From Brachypterus glaber (lineage: Eukaryota > Arthropoda > Insecta > Coleoptera > Kateretidae), in assembly GCA_958510825.1 (NCBI GenBank), contig OY294047.1, forward strand, positions 54,047,365 through 54,111,364: a stretch of 64,000 bases of DNA. The letters are read 5' to 3'. Of this stretch, positions 31,759 to 44,678 are shown in pieces. The notes beneath the pieces are model-generated. The model had not been told where the DNA came from. It saw only the letters and a list, made by a program, of their open reading frames with translations, and searched no databases. The position numbers and the translations under genes are program-made. The stretch's first letter is position 1; every line of letters begins with the position of its first letter.

Positions 31759-32285
31759 TTTTCTATTTTGCGACTCTTATAAGCTCATATTCACACGCCT
31801 TTTGCGTGTTCTTATAGGCCCATAAGAGGTACTGGTACTTTTCTTGTTTTGGGTGGCAACAGACCTTGCCCATCGCTTGACGTTTTCCGTGCAAATGTCA
31901 ATGTCGCTTTAAAGTTGAATTTTCTACAAAATTTTGTGTTTAGGTTATTTTTACCATGTTAAAATTGTTGCTTGGTTAATTGCAGTAAAAAAGAGACGAG
32001 ATGACTATAAAATATATCAAAATATCATTTGTTCTTAGAATTTTAAACATGGTGTAAACTGTAAATGCCAATCCAAAACAAAAATCCCTAAATCATTTAT
32101 CAATTTAAATGTAAGTTTTTTTAAATTTCAGAGCGAAATAGAATAAATTGTATAAAGCACTCGTTTCATAACACGTTTTTAGCGCACCAGTACTTTAGAA
32201 AACTCGCCGCAAGCGGCTTGTTTTCTAAACTTGTACTCGTGCGCTAAAAACGTATGTTATGAAACTAGTACTTTAATAAACTATT
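31757..32285 (+). mobile_element. Family F element, copy 2
   Basis: Full-length relative of 30645-31175 in the same orientation. Directly downstream, GCAAAAAAACGTTGCAAACTTCAG matches the outer arm of the solo module at 29273-29487. Confidence 0.8.
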
Positions 32286-32632
32286 TGACTTTTCGTTGCA
32301 AAAAAACGTTGCAAACTTCAGCTTCATTTAAATTCAACAAAAAAATTCCAAACGTCAAAAACAGGTAAAAGAAATCATATTTTGGAACTAATATACAGGA
32401 AAAACGCAATATACTATCCACTTTGAAGAGTATAATATGAAATGCGTAGCATTAAATGTATTCACGGCTTGTTATAATTATAATTTCAAAAAATCTATTT
32501 ATTAATGAGTATTTATTTATATCTGTTAAGTAGATATAGTAAATCCACCAAATGCCAAGTACATCTTAAAGCAAACATAACCCATTAAATTAAAATTAAA
32601 ATACTTGAAATATTATTTATTATTTCCTACAT

Positions 32633-32820
32633 TAGGGCACGTTCAAGTATTACGTAACGCAAAATGTACCAAATTTCAAACACTTTATACCTCGGTTCTC
32701 GCGTTATTCAAGGCTGTAGAGATGTCATATTTTGGCTACCTCCCTAACAGGGGGTATGTTAGGGGGGGGGTAGCCAAAATATGAAATCTCTATAATCTAT
32801 AATAACGCGAGAACCGGGGT
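32633..32820. mobile_element. Family D MITE, copy 3 (right end lost)
   Basis: Matches copy 1 from TAGGGCACGTTCAAGTATTA through CGAGAACCGGGG, then diverges abruptly, so the right TIR is missing. 32821-33278 is AT-rich, unclassified sequence. Confidence 0.75.
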
Positions 32821-33278
32821 CACGGTTGGCTTTAAGCTTACGGAGATGAAAATATCGAACACCCCATAACTGACAACGGGATATTGTGTCTCATGCTTTC
32901 AGAATTACATGTTCGTTGAGAACAAAATCATAGGTGTAGCCGTTTTTTATTCCATCAAAAATTAGTATATTAGTATATATATGACCCAAAAAAAATTTTA
33001 AATTCAAAAGTTTGAGGTCTCACCCCTTAAATTTGTTTATTGGGGTAAGAGTATCATCCCTAATTGTTTGGACTTTTAAAAATTTTGAAAAAATCTAGAG
33101 GTCGTTCAAAGCCATTTTTCAAAAAATATGTTTGCTTAGCTTTTTTTATTTATTTTTTTTGTATTATGTCAAGTTTCCAAGCAATTTACTTATTTGCGTG
33201 ATAAACATGCCGCCCCTCACGAAAGACCCCTATTTTACAATAGTTTTTTTTTCATTATTTTCTGTCTTCGTCAATCGA

Positions 33279-33436
33279 TTCGTTCAAGCATTACGTAACG
33301 CTCCTAGGGGGGGTGGGGGTCATTTTGGAGTGTTTGGACCCATGTTAATGGTATAGGAAAATAGCGTTACAGGGGGGGAGGGGTGGGGGTCCAAAATGAT
33401 CAAAATTTGCGTTACGTAATACTTGAACGTTCCCTA
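33279..33436. mobile_element. Family D MITE, copy 4 (G-run type)
   Basis: Ends CGTTCAAGCATTACGTAACG and CGTTACGTAATACTTGAACG. The interior has GGGGGGGTGGGGGTC and its near-repeat around CCCATGTTAATGGTATAGGA, a block shared with 39868-39987. Confidence 0.8.
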
Positions 33437-33998
33437 AAGCCAAAACAGATTAGAAAAGAGCTCTTTTTAACCCTTGCTTAAAAAATATAACTTGCTAAAA
33501 AGTAAACAGCAGTAATATACTGCAACTTTTTATAATGCACAAAAATAAAATTTTATTGTAAAATTTTATTGTAAAATTTTATTGTGAATAAACAATATTT
33601 CTCAAAAAATTATAGGGAAAGCAGTCTAGAAATAGTTTTTAATTATAATTAATTATTTTAGAAATTAATCTGTCTCTAATTAAATTATTATTAACTATCT
33701 TGAAAATAAAACTACAGTTAAAATTTTATTATCTTCTTTAATAAATATTAATTATTAAATTTTAATTGTTATAATAAATTCGTTGCAATGGAACGAAATT
33801 AATAAATCAATTTGTTATTAAATAATTAACTTAAGAAAATTCTCGTTCATTTCTCATATTACAATAAAAGGACTGAGATTTGCATAATAAATAATAATTA
33901 TAAGGTAAGACTGTCTGCCCCAGTAATTGACATAAACATTTCATAAATAAAAAGGTTTTAATAATTACAAATACCTTTATGCTAGCTAAAACTTTTTT
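33437..33998. other. AT-rich tract
   Basis: Includes three tandem AAAATTTTATTGT units at about 33545-33582. No gene. Confidence 0.5.
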
Positions 33999-34510
33999 TT
34001 TCTATTTTGCGACTCTTATAAGCTCATAATCACACGCATTTTGCGTGTTCTTATAGGCCCATAAGAGGTCTTTTTGTTCTTTTGGGTTGGCAACAGACCT
34101 GGCCTATCGCTTGACGTTTTCCGTGCAAATGTCAATGTCGCTTTAAAGTTGAATTTTCTACAAAATTTTGTGTTTAGGTTATTTTTACCATGTTAAAATT
34201 GTGGCTTGGTTAATTGCAGTAAAAAAGAGAAGAGATGACTATAAAATACATCAAAATATCATTTGTTCTTAGAATTTTAAACATAGTGTAAACTGTAATG
34301 CCAACCCAAAACAAAAATCCCTAAATCAGTCATCAATTTAAATGTAAGTTTTTTAAATTTTAGAGCAAAATAGAAAAAATTGTATAATGCACTCGTTTCA
34401 TAACACGTTTTTAGCGGACTAGTACTTTAGAAAACTCGCCTCAAGCGGCTCGTTTTCTAAACTCATGCGCTAAAAACGTATGTTATGAAACTAGTACTTT
34501 ACTATACTAT
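33999..34510 (+). mobile_element. Family F element, copy 3
   Basis: Starts TTTCTATTTTGCGACTCTTA and ends ACTTTACTATACTATAATG. The terminal hairpin has a ~9-base deletion on its right arm compared with copies 1 and 2. 34511-34913 is unclassified, with an unusual GGTCCTGTGCGAGGTCGAG patch. Confidence 0.8.
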
Positions 34511-34913
34511 AATGAAGGCGAACTTGCCCAGTTAAAAATTTTAAAGGGTCTTAGGGTTCGTTTCCGGATCTATGTTCCTATGCTGGTTTTTCATATTTTG
34601 TGATATAGAAAAGACTGCAAACACCTTGTGGGTAGTATCTAAAGGCAGACAGACTTAAATAAAATGGACTTTATTGAAATAAAATGAAATAAAATAAAGC
34701 CAATACACAATATCCCGTTAACAAACAAAATAATTGTACTGCTATAAAAACTCCTAAACATGGTATATCTTGCTATAATAATTGTCAGGACCTTGGTTGG
34801 AGGTCCTGTGCGAGGTCGAGCGCCTACTCGACAAGGTTGTCATTTCTAGCTGCGACTGATCCTCCATAATAAAGAACCTAGTATGTACCCAATATATACA
34901 ATTATCAATTTAT

Positions 34914-35402
34914 GGGGCTGTCCATATATTACGTAACGCGCCTAAGGGGGGGGGGGTGTCAGAGAAATTGTTACAGTTTGTGACAGGGGGGAGGGGGGGT
35001 CTAGGTAAACGTTACTTAACGGAATTTAATAAATTTAATTTTTATTTCCTAAGCTTGGCAGATATATTTTTTTTTCAACATAAATTACTATTTAGTGGCC
35101 CATAATTCCCTTTTTCACAAAAAAATTGACGAAACTATGCATATTTAAATAATATTGTAATCAGTAAAAAAAAACTGTTAACATTAATATTAAAAAAATC
35201 TTACGGCCCTGTTCTTGCGTGATCTTGCCGATTAATCATCAGCGATGATACATTTTCGCGCGGAATGTGTACTCACAGAATTTTTATATTGTTACTGGTT
35301 ACACAGGGGGGGGGGGGTGTTGGTAAATGTGACAGTTTTTTACACAGGGGAGGGGGGTCAATTTTTTTGAAAAATTGCGTTACGTAATATATGGACAGCC
35401 CC
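34914..35402. mobile_element. Family D-like element, copy 5
   Basis: Ends GGGGCTGTCCATATATTACG and CGTAATATATGGACAGCCCC are perfect 20-bp inverted repeats. Next to both ends are long G-runs (GGGGGGGGGGTGTC near 34950; GGGGAGGGGGG near 35350). The interior is AT-rich and non-coding. Confidence 0.85.
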
Positions 35403-38389
35403 TATCAGTACCGAGGTTAGTTTGAGGTAGCTCGTCATCCCGCCGTGTTCCTAGCATATACTCACATTCTCCTAAAATACTTATAGTAGACGCCAGATAT
35501 ATAGTAGAATGTTTATTTTTGAGAGAGATTAATGTGGGACAGGGGCGTAATTAAATTTTACTATGTCGAGAGCTTCATAACATAGGGGCGTATCTCAATT
35601 AAAAAAAAACACACTGAAGATACGTCCCTATGTTTGAGACACGGTTTTAAAACTATCGAAAGAATGTGAAGAATGTATGTGTATTAAAATAGTGTTTTTT
35701 CTAAACCCACCCCCTGAGGGGCGGGGAGTAGTTTTCGTGAAAATTGGTATATTGGGGTTTTTGAGGTTGCTGAAAGTGAATCTGATAATAAAAAAATCCA
35801 TTTCACGCGCGGAGGTGAAAAATGGGAAAACTCTTTCACTGGGCAGTGTATTTTTCTTCAAAATTATTTCAAACTGCTGTTTGTTATGCAGGCAATGCAC
35901 GCCCTGTCGACCACCACGGTCGGCCGGCCGGTACTACTCGCCCGTCAAGGGTAATCGTGGTGTGCGGCGATCGTAGCACCTATCTAGTCACCTGGGATTG
36001 ATTCATGGCCATCTAGGAGAGATCTAAGATGACAGCTTATCTATCCGATTTCTGACTTTTACACAAACAAATCTTAATTTTTTAAGGTTTGTTTTTGTTG
36101 TAGAAACTGAAAAAAAAGTCCTAATTTGCTTTTATAAAAGCTACGATATTTATAATGCTTTAAATTTTGTTTAATACTAATTGCTTCCCATTTTGAAAAT
36201 TTTCAAAATTTCGGAAAGCCTCGTATTTTTAACGATTTAACTAAAATGTCAAGCGAAAGCGACAACGAATACACATTAGATCATATATCCCCTCCTAGAT
36301 GCGCCTTGAGTCCACGTCAAACCGAAATGTTTTGATTGCTATATCCAGGTAGATATCACCTTCCCGCTTCTGGTCACCACCCACCGCTATAGTGGTATGT
36401 TAACAAATATGTTATACTTCACCTCCTCGCAACCTCACCGCTATAGTGGTTTATTTACAATTGACTTTGTATATGTTCTACATAAAACAAATCAACATTA
36501 ATGCCATATCTATGTATATATGATCTAATGAATACACAACTAGAATATTTGAACAGGCCAAGTTCCCCATAGAAAATATTATACAATAGTATAATAATGA
36601 TAATAATAATAATAATCAAAATATATAATTGTACAGTGGTGTTTTGTTTAAAAACAAATTGTTTTTTAGATTTAGATTTATTAAATTTTCCAGACAGATA
36701 TTTTGTTTGTTTTTATGGTAGTAAAAAAGTAAAGTACATTACTCGAGTTGTAAAACATATACATATCAAGTAATAACCTTTCCATGTCTGCGTAACTGCT
36801 CATTTCCAACTCGTGTTATGTCATATAGTATTTTAAAACCAATAAATACAGCAAAATGTACGTAAAATTTGAAAATAAGGTAGTCTTAAAATTTTTTTTA
36901 CAAAATTTTGAGAAATAACGTTATTTGTTGAACAATAAATTATTCAAAATTATGCAGTGGGATAAAAACACCGTCTGATCAAAGCCTACTACCGTATCGC
37001 AACAGACAGGTAGGTTGTGCAACTTGACGGCCGGAGACTAAAAAAAAACTAGTACCATTGTCAATGTTTTGAGGTTATTGCCGAATTGCGACATGTTGCC
37101 GACGAGAACTTGACACACTTTGAAAGAGATAGATGTGGAATTTTTAATGACCTACCTCGATCATGGCTTTTATGATTTTATATAAATTAATTTTATTTAA
37201 TTTTAATAAAAATCTAAATTTATAGTATGTATTCGAAAAAATCTCAAAATACATTTTTTTATTAAAAATTCATAATTAAACAAAAAAGCATATGCATACT
37301 TTTTAAATTTGTTGAATATAACAGGGCTGGACATTGGGTTTAATACAGTTTTAAAGAGCCTCTTACAAAAATCACCCGGTGAAAAACTAACTCGAGTGTT
37401 ACTATCCACAACTACCCTTTAAAATATCAGCCCGTGTACATTTATTGCAATTTAACATAGGAGTTTTTCGTTTGGCTGGACTAAATATAATTTTACATGC
37501 TTCAGACTATGTTTATAAATATATGATAAAAATATATAGTACTCTGTTCCTCGGTATGGCAGTTGCTTTAAACCATTGCAAACAGTTTTCTAGATAATAG
37601 TTAAAACTAGTCAAATATTTGTATAGAATTTTTTTGGTTTAAATATTGATAAAATAGATAAAATCGACCATAAAATGTTAAGAAATAAAAAAGTGCATTT
37701 AAAAAAAAAAGTACTGTAAAGATAACAAATTGTTTTTTATTATAGTATATTAAACAAAAGATACTGTGAATTTTGTGGGTGTAACTATTGACCAAAATTG
37801 ATCACGGAACTTATAAGTATGCTCCAGCTTTTGTTTTGGGTTTCCATGAATTTAACGGCATTCTATGAGATGACGTTTCCATTAATTGGCATTAAATTTG
37901 AAAAAATCAACTATGGCAATTAAAAAATAAAAATATTGGACGGGCCTAAACGAAACGCTTCATTTTATTCAAATTCTACTGTGTTAGAGAAAGCTGGCTT
38001 AAGCATTAGACTAAAAAAATGTAGTCTGATCAATTTTTTTTTTAAATAAAAGTCTTAAACAATAATGATATAAATACTTAATAAGAAATAAATATAGCTA
38101 GTAAAATGTTTTAAAATTGTAAAATTTAAAAGTTTATTTTCTTTGAATTAAAAACCACGATGTTTGTTGTAAATGCCAAAAGCATCAACAAATAAAAACG
38201 AATATATAAATAAAAAATAAACACATAAAAACTTGTGAGATAACGATAAGTGTTTAATAACAAACAAATTGTAAATTATTTTTTAAATTTGGGTTAGTCA
38301 AAATTATTAGTTTATTCTTCGCATCTCTACTACAGAAGAGTTATATAGGCATACTTTTAAATTAAATTAATTTACAATTTTACATCGAC
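35403..38389. other. Gene-free tract
   Basis: 35580-35650 holds a hairpin-like pair (CATAGGGGCGTATCT / AGATACGTCCCTATG). 35690-35990 is GC-richer (ACCCACCCCCTGAGGGGCGG; GGTCGGCCGGCCGGTAC), with overlapping open frames on both strands and no protein I recognise. 36385-36450 repeats CACCGCTATAGTGGT twice. The rest is AT-rich with microsatellite-like TAA/AAT runs. Confidence 0.4.
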
Positions 38390-38640
38390 ACTTAGTGCTA
38401 CTAAGAGTGCTGATGTATTGAAACCTTCGCCGAAAAGTTTTAGACCAGAGTCGAAATCAGTAAAAATTTTTGCGTCCGTCTGTCTGTCTGGGTGTAAACT
38501 CTCTAACTCCATTTCTACATGAGATATCGACTTGCGGTTTTTTTGCATATTGTTTCTTATCGTATTCCGAAGAGCTAATTAGATTTTGGGGGTAAACGAT
38601 TGGGGGTAAGGGGGTAAAAATAGGGTATAACTCCTATTTT
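38390..38640. repeat. Diverged repeat G, copy 2
   Basis: Contains GTCCGTCTGTCTGTCTGG, TAAACTCTCTAACTCCATTT, GAGATATCGACTTGCGG, TTGCATATTGTTTCTTATCG and GGGGGTAAGGGGGTAA in the order seen at 1690-1960. 38641-39867 is AT-rich with no gene. Confidence 0.6.
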
Positions 38641-39867
38641 TAGCGTTTTTTGTTTATAATTAAGGCAATTATTATTGTATTTGGTTAATTTAGCACTTAT
38701 ATAAAAGATAATTTTAAATTGGTCAAAAAATGTTATAAACAACGTTTTCCTAAAACGGCGTTTAAAGCAGTAAAAGGTTTTTTTAGCATATCTCACATAT
38801 TTATAACCCGATTTCAAAAAATTATATTTTAAATAAAAGCTCTTTTTAAGCCCTATAAAAAATGATATACAGTTTTTTGCTAGAATATAATGTTTTAAAG
38901 ATACAGAATTTAAAATGAAACAAAACACCTAGTCTGAAATTTGCAAACTAGATGGCTCTAGTGTACAATAGTGCCGATGTTTTGACAGGGTGCTTGCAAC
39001 GTTTCATCTAGTTTAATAATAAAATCTAAAAAAACAAACTACAATATAATAAACAAATATTTGGGTTCTAAGAACTAGATAGTTCTGTATACGCAACTCT
39101 GTATACAGATTTCGAAAATCAGTTTATTTTTTTTTCATTTCGTTAAGATTTTTCTTATTTTTTAAACAGTTTACAAAAACCAAGGTGATAAAAAACATCG
39201 AGTTTATTTTTAAAACTAAAATTAAAATTGAAAATACCGTTTAACAGTTTAATTTAGTCATTTTTTTTTATTTTCACATGCAATTTGTAATTTTGTTGTT
39301 CTTGTTTCTGGTACAATCGGAAGAATCAGATTTCTAAAAGTCCAAACAACTTTTGATAACCTTCACTTTGAAGATATGTTTTCATAACAAAATGGTTCAA
39401 ATAAAATTCTGAATAACTTTAAAATGGTTCATCCATCTTTGATTTAGTCCACATCGTTTTTTTATCGACAATAACACCCAAAAATATTGTGATATATATA
39501 AAGTTTAAAAGGACGCCAATTTTCGAAAAAAGAAAAAACAAAGTAGGCAAAAAAATCAAAATTGGAGAAAAATCTAATCATATTTTTTATTGTTTTAAAG
39601 AGAAAATACACAGAGTAAACCACAAGATGCGTAGCTTTATATTTCTTCACGGCTTTTAACTTTAAACGATTATATGTAAGTGTTTTGGTTGTACTTTCTT
39701 CATGGTTATAGAAATAATTATACAACGGGGACCAAAATATTTGTCTACTTTCACTTACATTTATTTAGATTTTAAATTCTAAATTTAGAAATTCGGTTTT
39801 AATCCATGTAATTTATTTTAGGAACATTTTATTATACACAAAATGTATAAAAAACAAGCCGTGCAGA

Positions 39868-39987
39868 TAGGGAACGTTCAAGTATTACGTAACGCTCTAG
39901 GGGGGGGGGTCATTTTGCGCCCATGTTAATGGTATAGGAAAATAGCGTTAAAGGGGGGGTGTCCAAATTGCAGTTTCCTAAATACTT
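39868..39987. mobile_element. Family D MITE, copy 6 (right end degraded)
   Basis: TAGGGAACGTTCAAGTATTA and CGTAACGCTC are followed by GGGGGGGGGTCATTTTG and CCCATGTTAATGGTATAGGA as in copy 4; only CTAAATACTTGAA remains of the right end. 39988-40245 includes a GC-richer patch (GAAAGTCGCCGACGTAGGGG) that I cannot classify. Confidence 0.7.
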
Positions 39988-40245
39988 GAAAAAAAAAACT
40001 TAATTTATATGATATAGTTCTCCGCATGAAAGAAAGTCGCCGACGTAGGGGGGAGGAATCATTCGCGCTCTCTTCTTTCCGTCAAGAGCGTTACAAGGCG
40101 TGCGTGCCTACATCGGGCCTCCCACTTGCACACACATTCCAAACATATTTCCCACAGCCACAGATCTGTGCGTCAAACTATATAAATTATATCCAAGAAT
40201 TTTTTTGTCCAGAACGGTTTTCGAACAATTTTGAAATTTTGAAAC

Positions 40246-40399
40246 TACACAGAATAAAAAGGATTCTTTGAACCAAAGTTAATGTCTTTAAAAGAAGAGC
40301 TCGGATATTCATTTAAAAACCCGTGCTCTTCATTCAAAAACCCGTGCTCTCCATTCTAGGACATTAACTTTGGTTCAAAAAATCCTTTTTTTCTGTGTA
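40246..40399. mobile_element. Short palindromic MITE
   Basis: TACACAGAATAAAAAGGATT with TTTGAACCAAAGTTAATGTC on the left matches the right arm as a reverse complement. The centre repeats AAAACCCGTGCTCT twice. 40400-41129 contains a weak inverted pair (ATTATGCGAACTACGTCT / AGACAGTTCGCATA) and nothing else supportable. Confidence 0.75.
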
Positions 40400-41129
40400 A
40401 CGCGATACCGTTTAATACTATTCTAGCGCAAGCGCTGTGAATGGTATAATAAAAAAAGGCCAAAATAAATAGTATATTATGCGAACTACGTCTTTAGTGT
40501 TCAAGACTGAAGTTTTTTTTTGTTGAGACGGAGTCGAGCCAAAAAATCAGTCGAGAACACTTAAGACAGTTCGCATACGTGGTGCATATACTATATTTTC
40601 TACTCCCTAAAGCTAGTAACTACAAATATTAGTTACTAATGTAGTTTAAAAACTATTTTTGACATAGCTGTCAGTTTGACAAGTAAGGTTGAAAAAAGTT
40701 ATCTTAATTTTTTTCATTATTGACCGTCGTCAATAAACAATGCTTAACAGCGGTCAATAATAAATGAGTTCACTGATTTTATTGGTTGCCAACAAGCCTT
40801 GACAAGGGTAGATAATATGTAAGCTAGCACTTAATGAGGTAGTAGAAAAACAATGTTTTCTGGTACTAGTAGCTTCACTAATAATTTGTTACCATATTAA
40901 ATATAATATTTATTACAGAATTATTTTATTACTATTAACGATGGGACATTGTTGTGCATGACGTCATATTATTACAAATTTAAACGAGATATTAACTTTA
41001 TTATTCCCGTATTGATTTATGTTAAATTTGAGATAATAGTTTCTAATATTTATGTAAAATTTTGAAAATTAGACAATGTCAACGTCCTCATTAGTGGAAT
41101 TGGCAAACATAAAAATAAAACGGATGCCA

Positions 41130-41880
41130 AATCATTGCAAAAAAGTGACAACATTCTGTTTTTTTGCATAGAGCCATGTTTTGCACCGCTAATTACGAAA
41201 GAAAATAGTGAAAAATCTGAAAAAAAATGCGACATTAAGGTGGTTCTAAATTTTTGAAAAAGGTCCGATTTAGCTGAAATTTGGTATAAAGGCTGCTTTA
41301 AGTAATATTAATGCGAACCAGTAACAAAAAACTCAAAATTTAAAATGGCGGAATAAATATGGCCGATTTATTTTTTAAAATTTTGCCACAATCAAAGAAA
41401 CCTACCCTTTTCTTATTTATCTTGTAACTATTTTAGGGTAATAATGTTTAATATAGAAACGATTACTTATATTTTGTCAAATTTTTAATATATTTTTTAA
41501 AAATTAAATTAAAAAAAAAAAACGGGCCAGTATAAAATCATTAAATTTTAACAGTATTTACTAGTACATATAAGGAAATTAAATCATAACAAAATGAGCC
41601 GGACTGTCACATTTTTTTGTTTTGTACCATATTTTCTTTGATTTTGGCAAAATTAAAAAAATAATTCGGCCATATTTATTCCGCCATCTTGAGTTTTTGG
41701 GTATTGATCCGCATTAATGGTACCAAAAGAAGCCTTTATACCAAATTTCAGCTAAATCGGACCTTTTTCAAACATTTTGAACCACCCTAATGTCGCAAAT
41801 TGTTTTTTTTAGATTTTTTACTATTTTTTCTGCATAAGGGGTGTAAAATATGGCCCTATACAAAAGAAAACATTGGTTTT
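41130..41880. mobile_element. Large palindromic element
   Basis: Inner arms AAAGGTCCGATTTAGCTGAA and TTCAGCTAAATCGGACCTTT, with AAATATGGCC blocks. The complementarity continues outward through TGCGACATTAAGGTGG / CCACCCTAATGTCGCA to about 41130 and 41880. AT-rich and non-coding; total near 750 bp. 41881-42729 is AT-rich; 42346-42580 resembles 14870-15010 (GCACCGAGTACGC, CAACGGGTG). Confidence 0.75.
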
Positions 41881-42729
41881 TAATTAATTAATGTAATTAT
41901 TTAAAAAAAAAACTTTTTAACTATCTTATTCATTTTTGGGTCATTTAATTTTAAATTAATCTAAACACCATACGGAGATTATTTTAATGAAACATTAATT
42001 TAATTTTCATTAAATGCCATTCATTTCATTCATCTCCTATTACTATTATAGTAATGTTATTTATTATTGTATTAATAACATTAACATATTAATATTTAAA
42101 TTAAATTTATATTAGTGTGGTTCAGAAAAGATAGATTTATTAAAATTTATTAAAAAACATTTCATCGTCATCCTCAAGTTATTATTCTCAAGACTGAGTA
42201 GTCCTCCATCTCACCATATTACTAGTAAATTCGTTTATTTCCTTAAAATTTCTACACCTACATCCTTTTTATTTTGTGAGCAGTATTCCATTCTATGGCC
42301 TGTCTGCCACCTTGCACCCAGTTCACTGTTCAATAGTATATTACGCACCGAGTACGCGAAACTAGTTTTTAGTGCACGAAAGTGCTTTTTTTATGAGGCG
42401 TAGCCACCTACGACCTAACACCTAAACATAAAAAAAAAAACACAAAAATTATCTTAAAATAATTAGTTTGTCAATTTGAGGTTTGTGTTTGACGTTTACT
42501 ATTTTTTGACAGCAGATATGTAAAATCAGCTGATTGTCACTTCCCAACCGTTGTCATGGGCAACGGGTGGGAAATGGGCACTAACTACTAACTAGGTCGT
42601 AGGAAAAAAAAAACAATTTTTGAGTAAGCTCTTATGGATTGTGATCCACCATTAAATTTTGTTCCTGTCTGATAAGATCCTACAAATTTTACATATATTT
42701 ATATTTAACCTTCCCCTATTATAGGTCTA

Positions 42730-43986
42730 TAACACAGCCCCACAAAAAAAAAAAGTCCGGATCTCTAGACCAGACATGTGTATCCTTATGTATTTTGGCC
42801 CGCTGAATCCGAATCCGAGGTCAGAAAAAGCCCTACACCCCAGGAATTGGCCCCAGAGGCCGAAAATGGCCGCTGAAAGGTGTGAAACGGGAATTCCGGC
42901 ATGACGGATGCTCAGGGCAGGTTGAGATTGCATTCTCAAGGCAAAGTCGAATTAGTGGGTAACCGAGCTTAGATCCGACAGGCATCGCGGCCCCTGAGGC
43001 CGGAAAATGGGCCCCTGGGGGCCGAAAAATCGAGATTTTCACGTCGGGATCGCAGCACTTCGATTTTCTTGTAACTTCAAATTGCAGCAACGTAAAGAGG
43101 CTGGAACCTCTTCCAGGCCCATTGAAATTCACACCCAGGGTCCGAAAAACGGGCCCTCAGGGCGGGAAAATCAAGATTTCCACGTCGTCATCACGGCACT
43201 CAAATTTCTATGGACTCTAAAACTCACGGAAACACTGGCAATGTAGCAACATTTCGAGGCCCATTGTAATTCATGCCCGGGCCCAGAAAATGGACCCTTA
43301 GGACCAGAAAATCAAAATTTCATGCCGGCATCACGGCGCTCGGGTTTCTACGGACTTTTAAAGTCCATATAAACTTGAGTGCCGTGATTCTGACATGGGA
43401 TTCTCGATTTCCGGCCCTTCAGGCCCATTTTCTGGGCCTCGGGCATACATTCCAATGAGCCACGAATTGTTCCAACATCGTCAGTGTTTCCTGAGTTTGA
43501 AAGTCCATAGAAACGTCAATGCCGTGATGACGACGTGGAAATCTTGATTTTCCTGCCCTGAGGGCCCATTTTCCGGACCCTGGGCGTGAATTTCAATGGG
43601 CCTGGAAGAGGTTCCAGCCTATTTACGTAGCTGCAGTTTGAAGTTTCAAGAAAATCCAAGTACTGCGATCCCGACGTGAAAATCTCGATTTTTCGGGCCC
43701 CAAGGGCCCATTTTCCGGCCTCAGGGGCCGCGATGCCTGTCGGATCTAACCACCGTTAGCCACTAATTCGACTTTGCCTTGAGAATGCAATCTCAACCTG
43801 CCCTGAGCATCCGTCATGCCGGAATTCCCGTTTCACACATTTCAGCGGCCATTTTCGGCCTCTGGGGCCAATTCCTGGGGTGTAGGGCTTTTTCTGACCT
43901 CGGATTCGGATTCAGCGGGCAAAAATACATAAGGATACACATGTCTGGTCTAGAGATCCAGACTTTTTTTTTTGTGGGGCTGTGTA
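42730..43986. mobile_element. GC-rich foldback palindrome with internal repeats
   Basis: 1257-bp inverted repeat with arms of ~620 bp closing near 43355. Ends TAACACAGCCCCACAAAA and its complement. Inside each arm a ~138-bp unit recurs about three times, marked by GGCCCATTGNAATTCA, GAAAATGGGCCC and CATCACGGCACTC. It is far more GC-rich than all surrounding sequence. Flanks ATAGGTCTA (42721-42729) and ATAGGCCTA (43987-43995) suggest a 9-bp duplication with one mismatch, as for Mutator-like and foldback elements. Open frames here run across the palindrome in both directions and are not genes. Confidence 0.75.
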
Positions 43987-43995
43987 ATAGGCCTA

Positions 43996-44678
43996 GTTTC
44001 ATTAAAACCAAAAAACAAAACAAAAATAACGGAAAAAAAAGAAATTTTTCAAAAAAATTCGAAAAAAAAAATAAAAAAAAATAAAACAATTGTTTTTACC
44101 TCATTTTAACCCCTTACCCTAACCCGATTTTTATCAACAACAATCCCAGCCTAGAACTTTGAGTAATCAACCTATGGTCCAAATTTAAAGTCTTTAGCTC
44201 GAAGCGTTCTTGGGTTATCGTGGTCAAAAAAATTTCCGACAGACAGATCGGCCGTCAGAAAGATATTTTTTACGGAAATCATTTTTTTGGATATAAAACG
44301 TCGAGAAACGTAAAAAAAGCAATACAAATGTTTACAATTTTTTTTTACTTTTTTTTACAAGACTTTCCTCAGGAAAAGTAAAAGAGTTATGGTAAATTAT
44401 AATTATTTAAAAAAAGATTACCTATTAAAAATTAATTTTTATTTAAATGTTAAAATTTGGGTCAAGTTTAGGCTTTCACGTGGTCTTGAGAGATTGATTA
44501 AGGGGACCTTCAAAAACAATTTTTAAATTAATTTCTTAACGCGTTAAGTGAAAGTATTTTGTAACAAATGTAAACACTTTCGATGCAACAAATATCCACA
44601 AACAAACACATCTTAAAATTAGGCACTTTTTTTTCGAAAATATTTTCTAAATAAATTAATATTTATTTGACACATAAT
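43996..44678. other. A-rich tract with diverged repeat G
   Basis: A-runs at 44005-44090, then CCCCTTACCCTAACCC and a block (AAGTCTTTAGCTCGAAGCGT) similar to 52700-52740. No gene. Confidence 0.4.

Noticed and set aside
35677..35976. 99-residue frame in a GC-richer patch
   Set aside because: Frames are open on both strands over the same bases, with no recognisable domain or splice context.
42727..44089. Several 61-101-residue frames
   Set aside because: They mirror each other across the foldback palindrome and extend into A-rich flanks, so they reflect inverted-repeat structure, not genes.
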